Program-made: the position numbers and the translations under genes
The notes under the pieces: generated by a model
What the model saw: the letters and a program-made list of their open reading frames with translations, nothing else
Told to the model about the DNA's origin: nothing
Databases searched by the model: none
Shown: positions 42,533 through 51,145 of the stretch, in pieces
Layout of the letters: the number at the start of each line of letters is the position of its first letter
Position numbering within the stretch: the first letter of the stretch is position 1
NCBI GenBank assembly: GCA_944392315.1
Contig: CALXWH010000021.1
Location: 1 to 55,624, forward strand
Direction of reading: 5' to 3'
Origin: an uncultured Alphaproteobacteria bacterium
Lineage (GTDB): Bacteria; Pseudomonadota; Alphaproteobacteria; RF32; CAG-239
Length of the DNA stretch: 55,624 nt

Positions 42533-44602
42533 ATGCAACATAAATTACAACTGTTAGCAGGCTCATATATAGCATTAAGTTTACTCGTGATAACACCAAC
42601 CTCCGCCCGCGCGATAGAAGATGATTTAGCATTTGACTCAGGATTTGACATGGAAGAAAGCTCAGACGAGCTAGCTCCATCAACCGCACCGACAAATACC
42701 AGTCCTCAATATCAGCTGGACGAGCAGCCCAATATGGCACCCACTTCATCAGCGATAAAAGAAGATTCCGCAAAACCTCAAACTAAGCCCCAAACATCTG
42801 ATACGGCAACGCCCAAAGCCACAACTCAAAAAACACAGCAACAAGCGGCACCAGTCAAAAAGACCTCAACCTCAACTGAAGTTCAGACACCTCAACCCCA
42901 GCCGAAGGCTCTGCCCGTAGTCAGCACGGAAGATTTAGTCACCAAAGTCCGTAAAGGCAAAAAATTTTCAACCGAAGAAGTAGAAGCCTGGATTGCTCAA
43001 ACGGCAGACCTGAATATGTGCTTAGATAACGGCAAAACCATGTTGCTATATATTGTTGCCAATTCCACAAATTTGGATGCGTTACGCTTGCTGATAGAAT
43101 ATGGCGCAGATGTACAAACACATTGCACCCCACGTTATGAAGCCCTGTTTATTGCGGCTATCAACAATCCTTCCGCCGCCATAACCGAAATGCTCATCAA
43201 CAACGGTGCAAATCTGGTAGAAAAGGATCATGAAGGCAACACCGCTCTGATTTTAGCTGCCACCTTTAATAAGAGTTCGGATGTCATAAATGTTTTATTG
43301 GAATATGGGCTTAAGATAAACGAGCGAAACAAATTTGGTTTTGATGCTTTGACCATGGCTGCCTATGAAAACGGCAACATATTGGTTATACAAACATTGC
43401 TGGATAATGAAGCCGACATTAAAGGCACCGATGCAGAAGGCCACACAGCGCTAATGGCAGCAGCCGTCCGCGGCAATGATGAAGTCATGCAATACCTCAT
43501 CAAACGCGGAGCAGATTTCAATGCCAAAGACAAAAACGGCCTAAGCGTTTTAGACTATTATAACAAGCGCAAATATCTGGAAACTTTAGGCTTTGAAATC
43601 AACACCTTTGCCACCCCGTCAGAAAGATTAAGTGCAGAATTTAAGTTTATAGCAGAAAATCATCATCGCTTTAACGTCGCCTTAAAAGAAAGCATTTTGG
43701 CCGACAATCCGGATGTAGCCGTTGCCGATGCCATAGAAAATTTGGCCGACATTGACGTTTTAGATGAAAACGCCTGCACCACCTTTGTCAATGCCGGATT
43801 ATATAACAGTTCGCGCAGTGTTTTAGAAAAGTTGATAAAAGGCAAAGCAAACGTCAACGCGACTTGTATGGAAGGCAAGACCGCGCTAATGTTCATATCA
43901 GCCCAAGCCGATGAAAAGAATATTCCGTCACTACAAATAGAAAAAGCCAAATTATTGTTAGAAAACGGCGCAGAAATAAATCATCAAGACAATGCCGGCA
44001 ATACGGCTTTGATGTATGCCCTAGCCAACCATGCAGACATCAGCTATGTACAAACACTGCTTGATAACGGAGCGGATGTGAACATCACCAACAACATGGG
44101 CGAAACTGCACTATGGACAGCTATCCGCCAAAACCTGCCCTCCTCAACCATTAAGATGTTGATAGAATACGGCGCAGAAGTAAACAAGAAAGACCGACGC
44201 GGAGAAACACCGTTGTGGTATTTATTGCGTACCCAAGGAGATGAAGTTTTGGTACGCACCTTACTGCGTGGCGGCGCCAATACAGATATTCCGAATGCGG
44301 CCGGAGATATTCCTTTGTGGTATGTCTTAAACAAAGGGGGATCGGATATGATAATAGAAAATATCATCATGGCGCAAAAAGATTTGAACATCAAAAACGA
44401 ACATGGCGACACCCCATTGTTATATGCCTTAAAGAATAATTATCCATCAAAGTTCATCAAATTGCTTTTAAGCCGCGGGGCAGATCCGCAAATACGAGAT
44501 AGCGAAGGAAACAATGCCTATGACATCTTGCGCAATAACCAATATTTTGATGCCGCCGTTCAAAAGCGCACAAGAGAACGCGTCTTAAACGGATGGCAAT
44601 AA
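42533..44602 (+). CDS. Exported ankyrin-repeat protein
   Basis: The ATG at 42533 has GGAGG five bases upstream; a TTG four codons earlier opens the frame. Residues 1-27 form a signal peptide (LLAGSYIALSLLVITPTSARA, cut after ARA). A Pro/Thr/Gln/Ser linker of about 95 residues follows, then about a dozen ankyrin repeats from residue ~130 to ~680, e.g. GKTMLLYIVANSTNLDALRL, EGNTALILAATFNKSSDVIN, EGHTALMAAAVRGNDEVMQY, AGNTALMYALANHADISYVQ, HGDTPLLYALKNNYPSKFIK. A break of about 90 residues near 355-440 has degenerate repeats. Ankyrin domains bind proteins; with a signal peptide this one acts in the periplasm or outside. Possible partner-binding or host-interaction role is inference. Confidence 0.85.
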   Translation: MQHKLQLLAGSYIALSLLVITPTSARAIEDDLAFDSGFDMEESSDELAPSTAPTNTSPQYQLDEQPNMAPTSSAIKEDSAKPQTKPQTSDTATPKATTQKTQQQAAPVKKTSTSTEVQTPQPQPKALPVVSTEDLVTKVRKGKKFSTEEVEAWIAQTADLNMCLDNGKTMLLYIVANSTNLDALRLLIEYGADVQTHCTPRYEALFIAAINNPSAAITEMLINNGANLVEKDHEGNTALILAATFNKSSDVINVLLEYGLKINERNKFGFDALTMAAYENGNILVIQTLLDNEADIKGTDAEGHTALMAAAVRGNDEVMQYLIKRGADFNAKDKNGLSVLDYYNKRKYLETLGFEINTFATPSERLSAEFKFIAENHHRFNVALKESILADNPDVAVADAIENLADIDVLDENACTTFVNAGLYNSSRSVLEKLIKGKANVNATCMEGKTALMFISAQADEKNIPSLQIEKAKLLLENGAEINHQDNAGNTALMYALANHADISYVQTLLDNGADVNITNNMGETALWTAIRQNLPSSTIKMLIEYGAEVNKKDRRGETPLWYLLRTQGDEVLVRTLLRGGANTDIPNAAGDIPLWYVLNKGGSDMIIENIIMAQKDLNIKNEHGDTPLLYALKNNYPSKFIKLLLSRGADPQIRDSEGNNAYDILRNNQYFDAAVQKRTRERVLNGWQ

Positions 44603-44640
44603 GCTCTAAAAACAGCGATAAGATAAGAAAATAAAAACAA

Positions 44641-45564
44641 TCAATGAGAAAGTTTCTGTGCCACTTCTCTAAAGATATTTTGTAACTGTCGCCGAATAGC
44701 ATACGACGCATCACAATGCGGTGCATCCGGCTCAATAATCAACTGAGACATCGGCCATTGCTCATGCAAATATTGCGCTTGGCTAACCAAACAATCATGA
44801 TCTGCCGCACCATGCAAAATTGTCCCGCAAATCTGATTTTTTTCTAAATTAACCAAATTTTTAGCCATAAAATCAGGCTCTAAAAAGTAATGATGAACAC
44901 TATAGTGCAAAAAGATTCGGTTGGCTGTCAAATTTTGTAAAGTTTCATCCCGAAGCGGAGCATTAGGATTATTCGTCGCCAAAATTTCAAAATAATGAGA
45001 TAACCTCTGGCTAAAAGGCAAAGCCTCTGCATCAGATGCCTGAACAATTTTTTGATAGAGTTGTACATTAAGCGGTTCATCAGGATTTGAGCCTTGCGCA
45101 AATTCTCTCCACTCTTGCGGATAAACCGAAGCCGAACGCATGAGCGTCCAATCTTCGTCTTCATCACGAGCCAAAAAGATTCCGCGCAACACCAAATATG
45201 CACAATGTTGTGGATAGTAAAGAGCATATAAAAGAGCCAAAGTCGTTCCCCACGAACGCCCAAACACAACACACTTATCAAGCCCTTCGGTCTGGCGGAT
45301 TTTTTCAATATCATTAATCAAATCTTGCGTTGTATTTTGCCTCAACTCCCCAAACGGCAAACTTAAGCCGCAACCGCGCTGAGAAATAGTCACCACAAAA
45401 AATTTCTCCAGGTCAATCAGCTCCAAGAGCCCATAGTCAATATCGCCCCCCGGCCCGCCGTGAAGCATCAAAAGCGGAATACCGCCTTTTTTGCCATATA
45501 GGCGATAAGCCACGGTATGGATATCATCAACTTTAAGATATTTCTGCACAAAATTTTCAGTCAT
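44641..45564 (-). CDS. pip: Proline iminopeptidase-like alpha/beta hydrolase
   Basis: Serine peptidase that removes N-terminal proline, or a close alpha/beta hydrolase relative. Seen: LLMLHGGPGGDIDYGLLEL near residues 31-49 (oxyanion hole), ISQRGCGLSLPFGELRQNTTQDL near 59-81, the nucleophile elbow VVFGRSWGTTLALLYALYYP near 99-118 with Ser in GRSWG, acid residue in HGAADHDCLV near 262, and the base in PDAPHCDASYAI near 288. Prolyl iminopeptidases usually read GGSWGSTL; here GRSWGTTL. I start at the ATG at 45564, giving 307 residues; the open frame extends 21 codons further. Divergent from hisS. Confidence 0.85.
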   Translation of the reverse strand: MTENFVQKYLKVDDIHTVAYRLYGKKGGIPLLMLHGGPGGDIDYGLLELIDLEKFFVVTISQRGCGLSLPFGELRQNTTQDLINDIEKIRQTEGLDKCVVFGRSWGTTLALLYALYYPQHCAYLVLRGIFLARDEDEDWTLMRSASVYPQEWREFAQGSNPDEPLNVQLYQKIVQASDAEALPFSQRLSHYFEILATNNPNAPLRDETLQNLTANRIFLHYSVHHYFLEPDFMAKNLVNLEKNQICGTILHGAADHDCLVSQAQYLHEQWPMSQLIIEPDAPHCDASYAIRRQLQNIFREVAQKLSH

Positions 45565-45607
45565 AACGCGACTATAAAACCACTGCGCCGAAAAGTAAAC
45601 AATTTTC

Positions 45608-45636
45608 TTGACAAAAAGCACGTGCAAGACTAAAAA
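45608..45636 (+). promoter_or_regulatory. Possible promoter of hisS
   Basis: TTGACA (45608-45613), 17-base spacer, TAAAAA (45631-45636). A perfect GCACGTGC palindrome lies in the spacer. The -10 is weak. Confidence 0.4.
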
Positions 45637-45688
45637 AGCTCTCGCATTTTTATTATTAAGATATGTTTAACTAAAAATTGATTGCCCA

Positions 45689-46948
45689 ATGGAAAAATCA
45701 AACATTCCTCTCGGAACCATAGAGATCTATGGAACTGAGGCAAAAAATCGCAACTTTGTTTACGAACGCTTAAAAGAAGTTTATGAAACATTCGGTTATG
45801 AGCCGTTGCAAACGCCGACTTTTGAATTTAAGGAAGTTTTCACCGGACACCATGGCGAAGGCGAAAATTTGTTATTTCATCTGCAAGATGTCAACAAACA
45901 AGACCTTGTTCTCCGCTATGACATGACGGTACCGTTTGCCCGCTTTGCCACCGAGCATCCGGAGCTCAAGCGCCCGATAAAGCGTTACCAAATGCAATTA
46001 GCTTATCGTGATGACAACATAGACAAAGGTCATTTACGTGAGTTTATGCAGTGTGACGGAGACATTATCGGCTCTCGTTCGCTCTATTATGATGCCGATG
46101 TGATAAACCTGGCGGTATGCGGCTTAAAGCAATTAGGCTTTAGCAATTTCATCATCCGCATCAACCACCGCAAAATCATCAAAGGCATCGCCGAAGAGCT
46201 CGGCTACATGGGAAAAAGCGGCCTCTTAAAAGTCCAACGTGCGCTGGATTGCGCCGACAAATTCGGCAAATCAGAAGCAAGCATAGCCGACTTTACCAAG
46301 AAGCTGACCGAACGCGGCTTTTCCGAATTTGACATTGAGCGTATAAACAAAATTGTGTTCAAACACTATGATTTGAATAATCCTGATGAGCTGTTTGAAA
46401 CACTCTACCACAATCCGGCCGTCAAAGAAGGCATCAAAGAACTTCAAGAGATACTTTCGTATCTGCCCGAAGACATTACGCGCTATTGTGAGCTGGATTT
46501 AACTTTAGCCCGCGGTGCGGATTACTACACCGGATTTATTCTGGAAGGTATCTTGCCGCAAAGTAACGTCGGTGCCATTTTAGGCGGCGGTCGCTATGAT
46601 AATCTTGTCAAAGACCTCGGCGGTACGGATGTTGGTTGTGTCGGAATGGCCTTCGGTTTGGATAGAATTTGGGTTGCCATGCAAGATATGGGGTTATATC
46701 CTCCGCGCACGGATCCGAAAATTCTGATATTCACGACCGACAAGGTAGACAAATCAATTTTTGAGCTCGCCAACCATCTGCGCAGCCATGCCGTCAACAC
46801 GGATATATGCTGTGAGTTCAAGGACTACGCCGAAGCGGAAGCCTACGCGCGCTCCAGAGATTTCACCGGCATCATCTGGGATAAGAAGTACCACTCGCTG
46901 GTCAAATGGGACGAACACAAAAAGTTCATTTTATCGCTCATCAAGTAA
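45689..46948 (+). CDS. hisS: Histidine-tRNA ligase HisS
   Basis: Class II synthetase charging tRNA-His. Seen: motif 1 region ERLKEVYETFGYEPLQTPTFEF near residues 27-48, LVLRYDMTVPFARF near 72-85, motif 2 YRDDNIDKGHLREFMQCDGDIIGS near 106-129, the HisA motif LARGADYYTGFILEG near 269-283, and motif 3 GGGRYDNLV...GVGMAFGLDRIW near 297-330. The catalytic Arg of LARG is present, arguing against the regulatory paralogue HisZ. The LREFMQCDGDIIG form and ARGADYYTG are closer to archaeal, eukaryotic or Bacteroidota-like enzymes than to the RPQKGRYRQF type of gamma-proteobacteria. The anticodon-binding domain is short. No SD precedes the ATG. Confidence 0.92.
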   Translation: MEKSNIPLGTIEIYGTEAKNRNFVYERLKEVYETFGYEPLQTPTFEFKEVFTGHHGEGENLLFHLQDVNKQDLVLRYDMTVPFARFATEHPELKRPIKRYQMQLAYRDDNIDKGHLREFMQCDGDIIGSRSLYYDADVINLAVCGLKQLGFSNFIIRINHRKIIKGIAEELGYMGKSGLLKVQRALDCADKFGKSEASIADFTKKLTERGFSEFDIERINKIVFKHYDLNNPDELFETLYHNPAVKEGIKELQEILSYLPEDITRYCELDLTLARGADYYTGFILEGILPQSNVGAILGGGRYDNLVKDLGGTDVGCVGMAFGLDRIWVAMQDMGLYPPRTDPKILIFTTDKVDKSIFELANHLRSHAVNTDICCEFKDYAEAEAYARSRDFTGIIWDKKYHSLVKWDEHKKFILSLIK

Positions 46949-46964
46949 ACAAACTTGTGCCAAA

Positions 46965-46997
46965 AAAAAGCATCCCCCTTTAAGGAGGATGCTTTTT
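46965..46997. terminator. Bidirectional terminator between hisS and tcdA
   Basis: Stem AAAAAGCATCC / GGATGCTTTTT with T runs on both strands; ends hisS on plus and tcdA on minus. Confidence 0.85.
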
Positions 46998-47017
46998 TTA
47001 TTTATCCCAAGCTCCGT

Positions 47018-47731
47018 CTAATCTTGAAGCACTTTCTCTAACACAAACGAAGCCAACATCGTCCCCATCACGGCCGGCACAATCGGCAACGAGCCTAACA
47101 CGTTCTGCCCGTTTTCATCTTTGCAAATTTTGACACTTTCAGACGAATAAACACAATTAATTTTCTTTAAATCCACCTGTTGCTTGCGAAGAATTTCACG
47201 CAATTTTTTGGCCAAATGACACCCTTCCGTTTTATCAAGCGTAGCCGTTTTAAGGAGCTCCGGTTTGGTTTTAAGCGCCGCCCCCATGGCCGATACTACA
47301 GAGATGTTATGCTCTGCCAAAAACGCCAATAAAGCCGCTTTTGCCGCCACATCATCAATCGCATCAATCACAAAATCCGGCTGTTCGTTCAAGATAAACG
47401 AGAGATTATCCGCCGCCACTTTCAAATCAAGCGCCACAACTTCCGCCTCGGGGTTAATGCTCAAAACCCGCTCTTTGGCAACCAAACATTTTTTAAGTCC
47501 GATAGTTGGTAAGGTTGCTAAAATCTGCCGATTAAGGTTACTTGGTTCAAAAACATCAAAATCCACCACAAAGATTTTCTTAAAACCAAGACGAGCCACC
47601 ATCTCCAACGCATATCCGCCCACCGCGCCGCATCCGATAATCATCACCGACGTATTAAAAACACGTTGTGCTTTTTCTTTCCCCAAAAGGGCAATTGTGC
47701 GTGTTAATCGTTCATCCATAACAGGTTCCAT
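47018..47731 (-). CDS. tcdA: tRNA threonylcarbamoyladenosine dehydratase TcdA (ThiF/E1-like)
   Basis: E1-like enzyme that cyclises t6A37 of ANN-decoding tRNAs to ct6A, using ATP. Seen: NTSVMIIGCGAVGGYALEMVARLG near residues 26-49, the Rossmann nucleotide site with FVVDFDVFEPSNLNRQI near 54-70 (NLNRQ is characteristic), DFVIDAIDDVAAK near 118, VVSAMGAALKTKP near 141, and LAKKLREILRK near 175, which distinguishes TcdA/YgdL from ThiF and MoeB. No ThiS, MoaD or sulfurtransferase gene is adjacent. GGAG lies six bases before the ATG, within the end of tatD; the stop of tatD precedes this ATG by one base, so the two are cotranscribed. Confidence 0.88.
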   Translation of the reverse strand: MEPVMDERLTRTIALLGKEKAQRVFNTSVMIIGCGAVGGYALEMVARLGFKKIFVVDFDVFEPSNLNRQILATLPTIGLKKCLVAKERVLSINPEAEVVALDLKVAADNLSFILNEQPDFVIDAIDDVAAKAALLAFLAEHNISVVSAMGAALKTKPELLKTATLDKTEGCHLAKKLREILRKQQVDLKKINCVYSSESVKICKDENGQNVLGSLPIVPAVMGTMLASFVLEKVLQD

Positions 47732-47732
47732 A

Positions 47733-48461
47733 TTATTCTCCGACTTTCAAAAACGCTTGCGCATTTTTCACCAACTGTTCAGCCAGCGTTTCCGGTTCTA
47801 ACTCAGCAATTTCCGCCAAACGCAACAAATTATCCTGCACCAGTTGATTATAGTTTTCTTCACTCACCCGAAACGGCGCATCTGTTTCAAATAAGACCTT
47901 ATCTTTAGGCATCATTTGCCACATTTCTTTAGCTTTTTCTTGTTTCAAAAAGAGTACACCCAGCCCGATATATCCGCCGCATTTATTGATAAATTTCAAC
48001 AGTTCTTTATTTTTCACAAAACCGTGATGCGAAAATTTAACTTGTTTCAGTTCGTGCTCATGCTCCGTCAAACCCATAAAGGCCTTCGCCGCATGCACAA
48101 TAACCGGACGAGAAAATTCCCTTGCCACCTCCATTTGTTTAGAAAAAAACTCATGCTGTCCGTCACATACCGGCTCTTTCAGTTCATCCACGCCGATTTC
48201 ACCCACCAAAGCCTGCGGAAACTCTCGCAACATTTGCCGCATTTCATCCAAAGGAGCTTCCTCACGATAATACCACGGATGCACGCCAAACGCCCCCACA
48301 AATTTTTGCGGATAAGCGCGCCACAAAGCGGCAATTTTTTGAAAATCATCCCGAGTTGCCGAAACCAAAACCAATCGCTTAGCTTCAGGGTTATGAAGGA
48401 CCGACGGTGCAAAATCAGCCTTAAAATCTTGCAAATGAATATGTGTATCAATAAACTGCAT
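47733..48461 (-). CDS. tatD: TatD-family metal-dependent hydrolase
   Basis: TIM-barrel hydrolase of the TatD/YcfH group; family members act as 3'-5' exonucleases or D-aminoacyl-tRNA/peptide hydrolases. Seen: metal-binding THIHLQDF at residues 5-12, GAFGVHPWYY near 56-65, the bridging Glu in LVGEIGVDEL near 85-94, VIVHAAKAF near 119, SHHGFVKN near 144, and the catalytic Asp in KVLFETDAPF near 189-198. YGLD and other family motifs are present in altered form. The substrate is not readable here. It shares an operon with tcdA, and is divergent from alr; 39 bases separate the two starts. Confidence 0.88.
   Translation of the reverse strand: MQFIDTHIHLQDFKADFAPSVLHNPEAKRLVLVSATRDDFQKIAALWRAYPQKFVGAFGVHPWYYREEAPLDEMRQMLREFPQALVGEIGVDELKEPVCDGQHEFFSKQMEVAREFSRPVIVHAAKAFMGLTEHEHELKQVKFSHHGFVKNKELLKFINKCGGYIGLGVLFLKQEKAKEMWQMMPKDKVLFETDAPFRVSEENYNQLVQDNLLRLAEIAELEPETLAEQLVKNAQAFLKVGE
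48429..48457 (+). promoter_or_regulatory. Possible alr promoter inside the tatD start
   Basis: TTGCAA (48429-48434), 17-base spacer, TAAACT (48452-48457), lying in the first codons of the divergent tatD gene, 43 bases before alr. Confidence 0.35.
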
Positions 48462-48500
48462 GGTAATAACCCAAAACTTTCAATCATAGGAACAAACAAG

Positions 48501-49586
48501 ATGTCTATATATACCACACCGGTTTTGAATATCAACCTAAAAAAAATGACCGAGAATTACAATTTGCTAAAGACTCTATGCACACCGGCCATCCCTGCCG
48601 CCGTCATCAAAGATGATGCTTACGGCCTTGGCGCAATCAAAGTTGCCGAAGCGCTATACGCCGTCGGTTGCCGCCATTTCTTTGTTGCTCACGGAATAGA
48701 GGGTATGCGCATTCGTCCGTCTGTTCCGGATGCGGAAATTTTCGTTCTGCAAGGAATAGGTGAAGAATCATATCCCTGCTTTAAGACCGCCCACTTAACA
48801 CCGGTAATCTGTTCGCCTGAGATGTTGAGCTATTGGGAGCAAAACAAGATAGAAGGGATTTCCCCCGCCATCCAAGTAGAAACCGGCCTTAATCGCTTAG
48901 GGTTCAGCATTGCCGAGTTAGGCAAATTGCCCCAAGAAACATTAGAGAGCTTTTCTTATGTTCTGTCACACCTAGCCTGTGCCGACGAACAAGCACACTT
49001 TATGAACAACCGCCAACTGAATAATTTTAAGTTAATCAAAACCCGCTTTTTCCCAAACACGCCCGCCACGTTATCGGCATCAGACGGTGTCTTTTTAGGG
49101 CATGATTTTCATTTTGATATGACAAGACTTGGCGCTGCGATGTATGGCATCAACACCGCCCCGTATCGTGAAAATCAAATGCAAAACATTTTGGAGTTAA
49201 AAGCACCTGTCTTGCAAGTAAAGAACTTAGGCAAAGGCGAATTTGTCGGTTATTCGGCCACATTCCGCGCGCCGGTAGATATGAAAACAGCCATTGTATC
49301 CATCGGTTATGGTGATGGCCTACCCCGCTCCTTATCAAACCGCGGAAAAGTAATATTTTATGAAAACGGCAAGCCACACTTTTGCCAAATTTTAGGTCGT
49401 GTCTCCATGGATAACGTGATATGCGACATTTCATCTCTAACAAGTGTAAAAGTCGGTGATTTCGGTTATTTCATCAACGATGATTATACCGTAGACGATG
49501 TCGCCAGAGACGCTGGCATGATTGCTTATGAATTGATTTCAAACCTTGGCAAAAACCAACGTTTCATCAAGAGTTACATCAAATAA
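48501..49586 (+). CDS. alr: Alanine racemase Alr
   Basis: PLP enzyme making D-alanine for peptidoglycan; cytoplasmic, 361 residues. Seen: PAAVIKDDAYGLGAIKVAEAL near residues 33-53 with the PLP lysine, FVAHGIEGMRIRP near 65, IQVETGLNRLGF near 123-134, LSHLACADE near 156, FDMTRLGAAMYGINTAP near 208-224, catalytic Tyr in VGYSATFRAP near 252, and GRVSMDNVICDIS near 301. I start at ATG 48501, where homology begins, with AGGA about ten bases upstream; the frame is open nearly 200 codons further, antisense to tatD, which I regard as chance. It supplies D-Ala for MurF, encoded just downstream on the opposite strand. Confidence 0.95.
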   Translation: MSIYTTPVLNINLKKMTENYNLLKTLCTPAIPAAVIKDDAYGLGAIKVAEALYAVGCRHFFVAHGIEGMRIRPSVPDAEIFVLQGIGEESYPCFKTAHLTPVICSPEMLSYWEQNKIEGISPAIQVETGLNRLGFSIAELGKLPQETLESFSYVLSHLACADEQAHFMNNRQLNNFKLIKTRFFPNTPATLSASDGVFLGHDFHFDMTRLGAAMYGINTAPYRENQMQNILELKAPVLQVKNLGKGEFVGYSATFRAPVDMKTAIVSIGYGDGLPRSLSNRGKVIFYENGKPHFCQILGRVSMDNVICDISSLTSVKVGDFGYFINDDYTVDDVARDAGMIAYELISNLGKNQRFIKSYIK

Positions 49587-49610
49587 CTTAAAGGTATATG
49601 ACACAAACAA

Positions 49611-49637
49611 AAATCCCCCGTAGTTACGAGGGATTTT
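49611..49637. terminator. Bidirectional terminator between alr and murF
   Basis: Stem AAATCCC / GGGATTT extended by CGT / ACG, loop AGTT, with T runs on both strands. Confidence 0.85.
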
Positions 49638-49652
49638 TTATACAAGAAAAAC

Positions 49653-50972
49653 TTATAGCTTATACTGCAACAATTCTTGCGCCACCTTAAACACTTGTGA
49701 AGAGTAATGAGCCCCTTTTATCAAAAGTACATCTCCCTCGTCTAAGATTTCATTTTTCAAAAAGTCTGTCACCCCGTCAATATTCGGAAAATAAAACTGT
49801 TGAACATCAGAAGGCAGTTGCGCCAACATATCTTTCGTTTCCGGGCAAACACCGATAACCACGTCAATATGTGCTTTGGCCAGTTCTTGCCCGACTTCAA
49901 TATGCGCCTGTTTGGAATAATCACCAAGCTCTGCCATTTTACCTAAAAGCGCCACACGCTTACCGACAACTTTCATCTGCGCCAAAGCCCTGATAGCCAA
50001 TTTCATAGCCTCCGGCTGCCCCGAATAGCTATCATCAATTAAAACAACGTGTTTACCGTTAATATCAAGTTTATGCTTTTTTCCGCGTCCTTCTGGCGCA
50101 GAAAACTGGTTAACCGCAAGTGACGCCTTTTGCACATCAAGCCCCAAAACTTCCGCCACCTTAAGCACACACCAAGCGTTATAAAAACAGTGCTCTGCCT
50201 CATCTTCAAGAGAGAGCTTAACTTGCGGATGATTATTTTTTCCAAACGCAAACACTTTATCGCTAAAACGAAGTGCCTCCTCACGCAAGATATCGGCATA
50301 AGCGGTATCTTCGTTATAAATGGCAATACCGCCTTTTTTCAATCCGGAAAAGATTTCAGCCTTGGCGCGAGCGATATTCTCTAGAGTACCCAAAAACTCA
50401 ATATGCATCGGATACACGTTTGTAACCAAGGCAATATCCGGTTCAGCCAAAGAAGTCAGATATTCAATTTCGCCTCGTGCCGACATCCCCATTTCAATCA
50501 CGGCAAATTGCGCCTGCATATCCAAATCTAAAAGAGAACGCGGAACCCCGACAAAGTTATTAAAATTTCCGCTTGTGGCGTATGTCGGCGCAAATAAAGA
50601 AAGCATCGCTTTTAGCTCTTCCTTGGTAGTCGTTTTGCCCGAACTTCCCGTCAAAGCGATGAGCGTTCCTTTGAACTGCCGACGATTATATTGTCCGAGT
50701 TTTCCAAAGGCTTTAAGCGTATCGTCAACCAAAATCACCTGTTCCGGATTAACCCCGTCAATCCGACGTTCCGAAACCACCAACGGCGCCCCTTTATCAA
50801 GCACGTCTTTAATAAAATCGTGCCCGTCAAATTTTTCTCCCTTTAACGCAACAAACAACGTCTTATCGTCAACCTTTCGGCTATCGGTTGAAACCTCCTC
50901 AATCACACAATCACGAACTTTGCCGTTAAATCCTAAAATTTCTGCTATTTTTTGAGCCTTCAGCGCTATCAT
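49653..50972 (-). CDS. murF: UDP-MurNAc-tripeptide D-alanyl-D-alanine ligase MurF
   Basis: ATP-dependent ligase adding D-Ala-D-Ala to the UDP-MurNAc tripeptide, the last cytoplasmic precursor step before MraY. Seen: N-terminal substrate domain with EVSTDSRKVDDKTLFVALKGEKFDGHDF near residues 26-53, the ATP loop ALTGSSGKTTTKEEL near 107-121, SGNFNNFVGVPRSLL near 137-151, EMGMSARGEIEYL near 160, VYPMHIEFLGTLENIARAK near 185-203, DDSYSGQPEAMKLAIRAL near 305, and ALLGKMAELGD near 331. At 439 residues it is normal length. It lies outside the division cluster, where it would normally precede mraY. It has its own promoter and a 90-base leader with alternative pairing. Confidence 0.96.
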   Translation of the reverse strand: MIALKAQKIAEILGFNGKVRDCVIEEVSTDSRKVDDKTLFVALKGEKFDGHDFIKDVLDKGAPLVVSERRIDGVNPEQVILVDDTLKAFGKLGQYNRRQFKGTLIALTGSSGKTTTKEELKAMLSLFAPTYATSGNFNNFVGVPRSLLDLDMQAQFAVIEMGMSARGEIEYLTSLAEPDIALVTNVYPMHIEFLGTLENIARAKAEIFSGLKKGGIAIYNEDTAYADILREEALRFSDKVFAFGKNNHPQVKLSLEDEAEHCFYNAWCVLKVAEVLGLDVQKASLAVNQFSAPEGRGKKHKLDINGKHVVLIDDSYSGQPEAMKLAIRALAQMKVVGKRVALLGKMAELGDYSKQAHIEVGQELAKAHIDVVIGVCPETKDMLAQLPSDVQQFYFPNIDGVTDFLKNEILDEGDVLLIKGAHYSSQVFKVAQELLQYKL

Positions 50973-51021
50973 TTTTTAACTCTTTCGTTAGAATCACCTC
51001 TATTTTGCCAAGCATTTTGAG

Positions 51022-51062
51022 CCCGAAAAGTTAATATCGGGTTAGCACCCGTCCAAACGGAC
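51022..51062 (-). promoter_or_regulatory. Structured leader of murF with two mutually exclusive hairpins
   Basis: On the minus strand CGGGT pairs with ACCCG (51047-51051 with 51038-51042, loop of four), but that same ACCCG can instead pair with the downstream CGGG (51022-51025), and a third small stem GTCC / GGAC (51051-51062) overlaps it. The arrangement resembles a leader switch; no known riboswitch class is recognised. Confidence 0.3.
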
Positions 51063-51068
51063 AAACTT

Positions 51069-51097
51069 CTGATAAAATAACTTGATTTTTCTGTCAA
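51069..51097 (-). promoter_or_regulatory. Promoter of murF
   Basis: Minus strand consensus TTGACA (51092-51097), 17-base spacer, TATCAG (51069-51074). It overlaps the nrdR promoter on the other strand. Confidence 0.55.
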
Positions 51098-51110
51098 AAC
51101 GGCGTATAAA
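51082..51110 (+). promoter_or_regulatory. Promoter of nrdR-nusB-def
   Basis: TTGATT (51082-51087), 17-base spacer, TATAAA (51105-51110), 35 bases before the nrdR ATG. It overlaps the divergent murF promoter, so the two polymerases may compete. Confidence 0.55.
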
Positions 51111-51145
51111 ACAAATCTTAGTAAACAGAAAGGAGCCCAAAACAA

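Noticed and set aside
47916..48500. Open frame extending alr upstream by 195 codons
   Set aside because: It runs antisense through tatD; Alr homology and a usable ATG begin at 48501, so the extension is chance.
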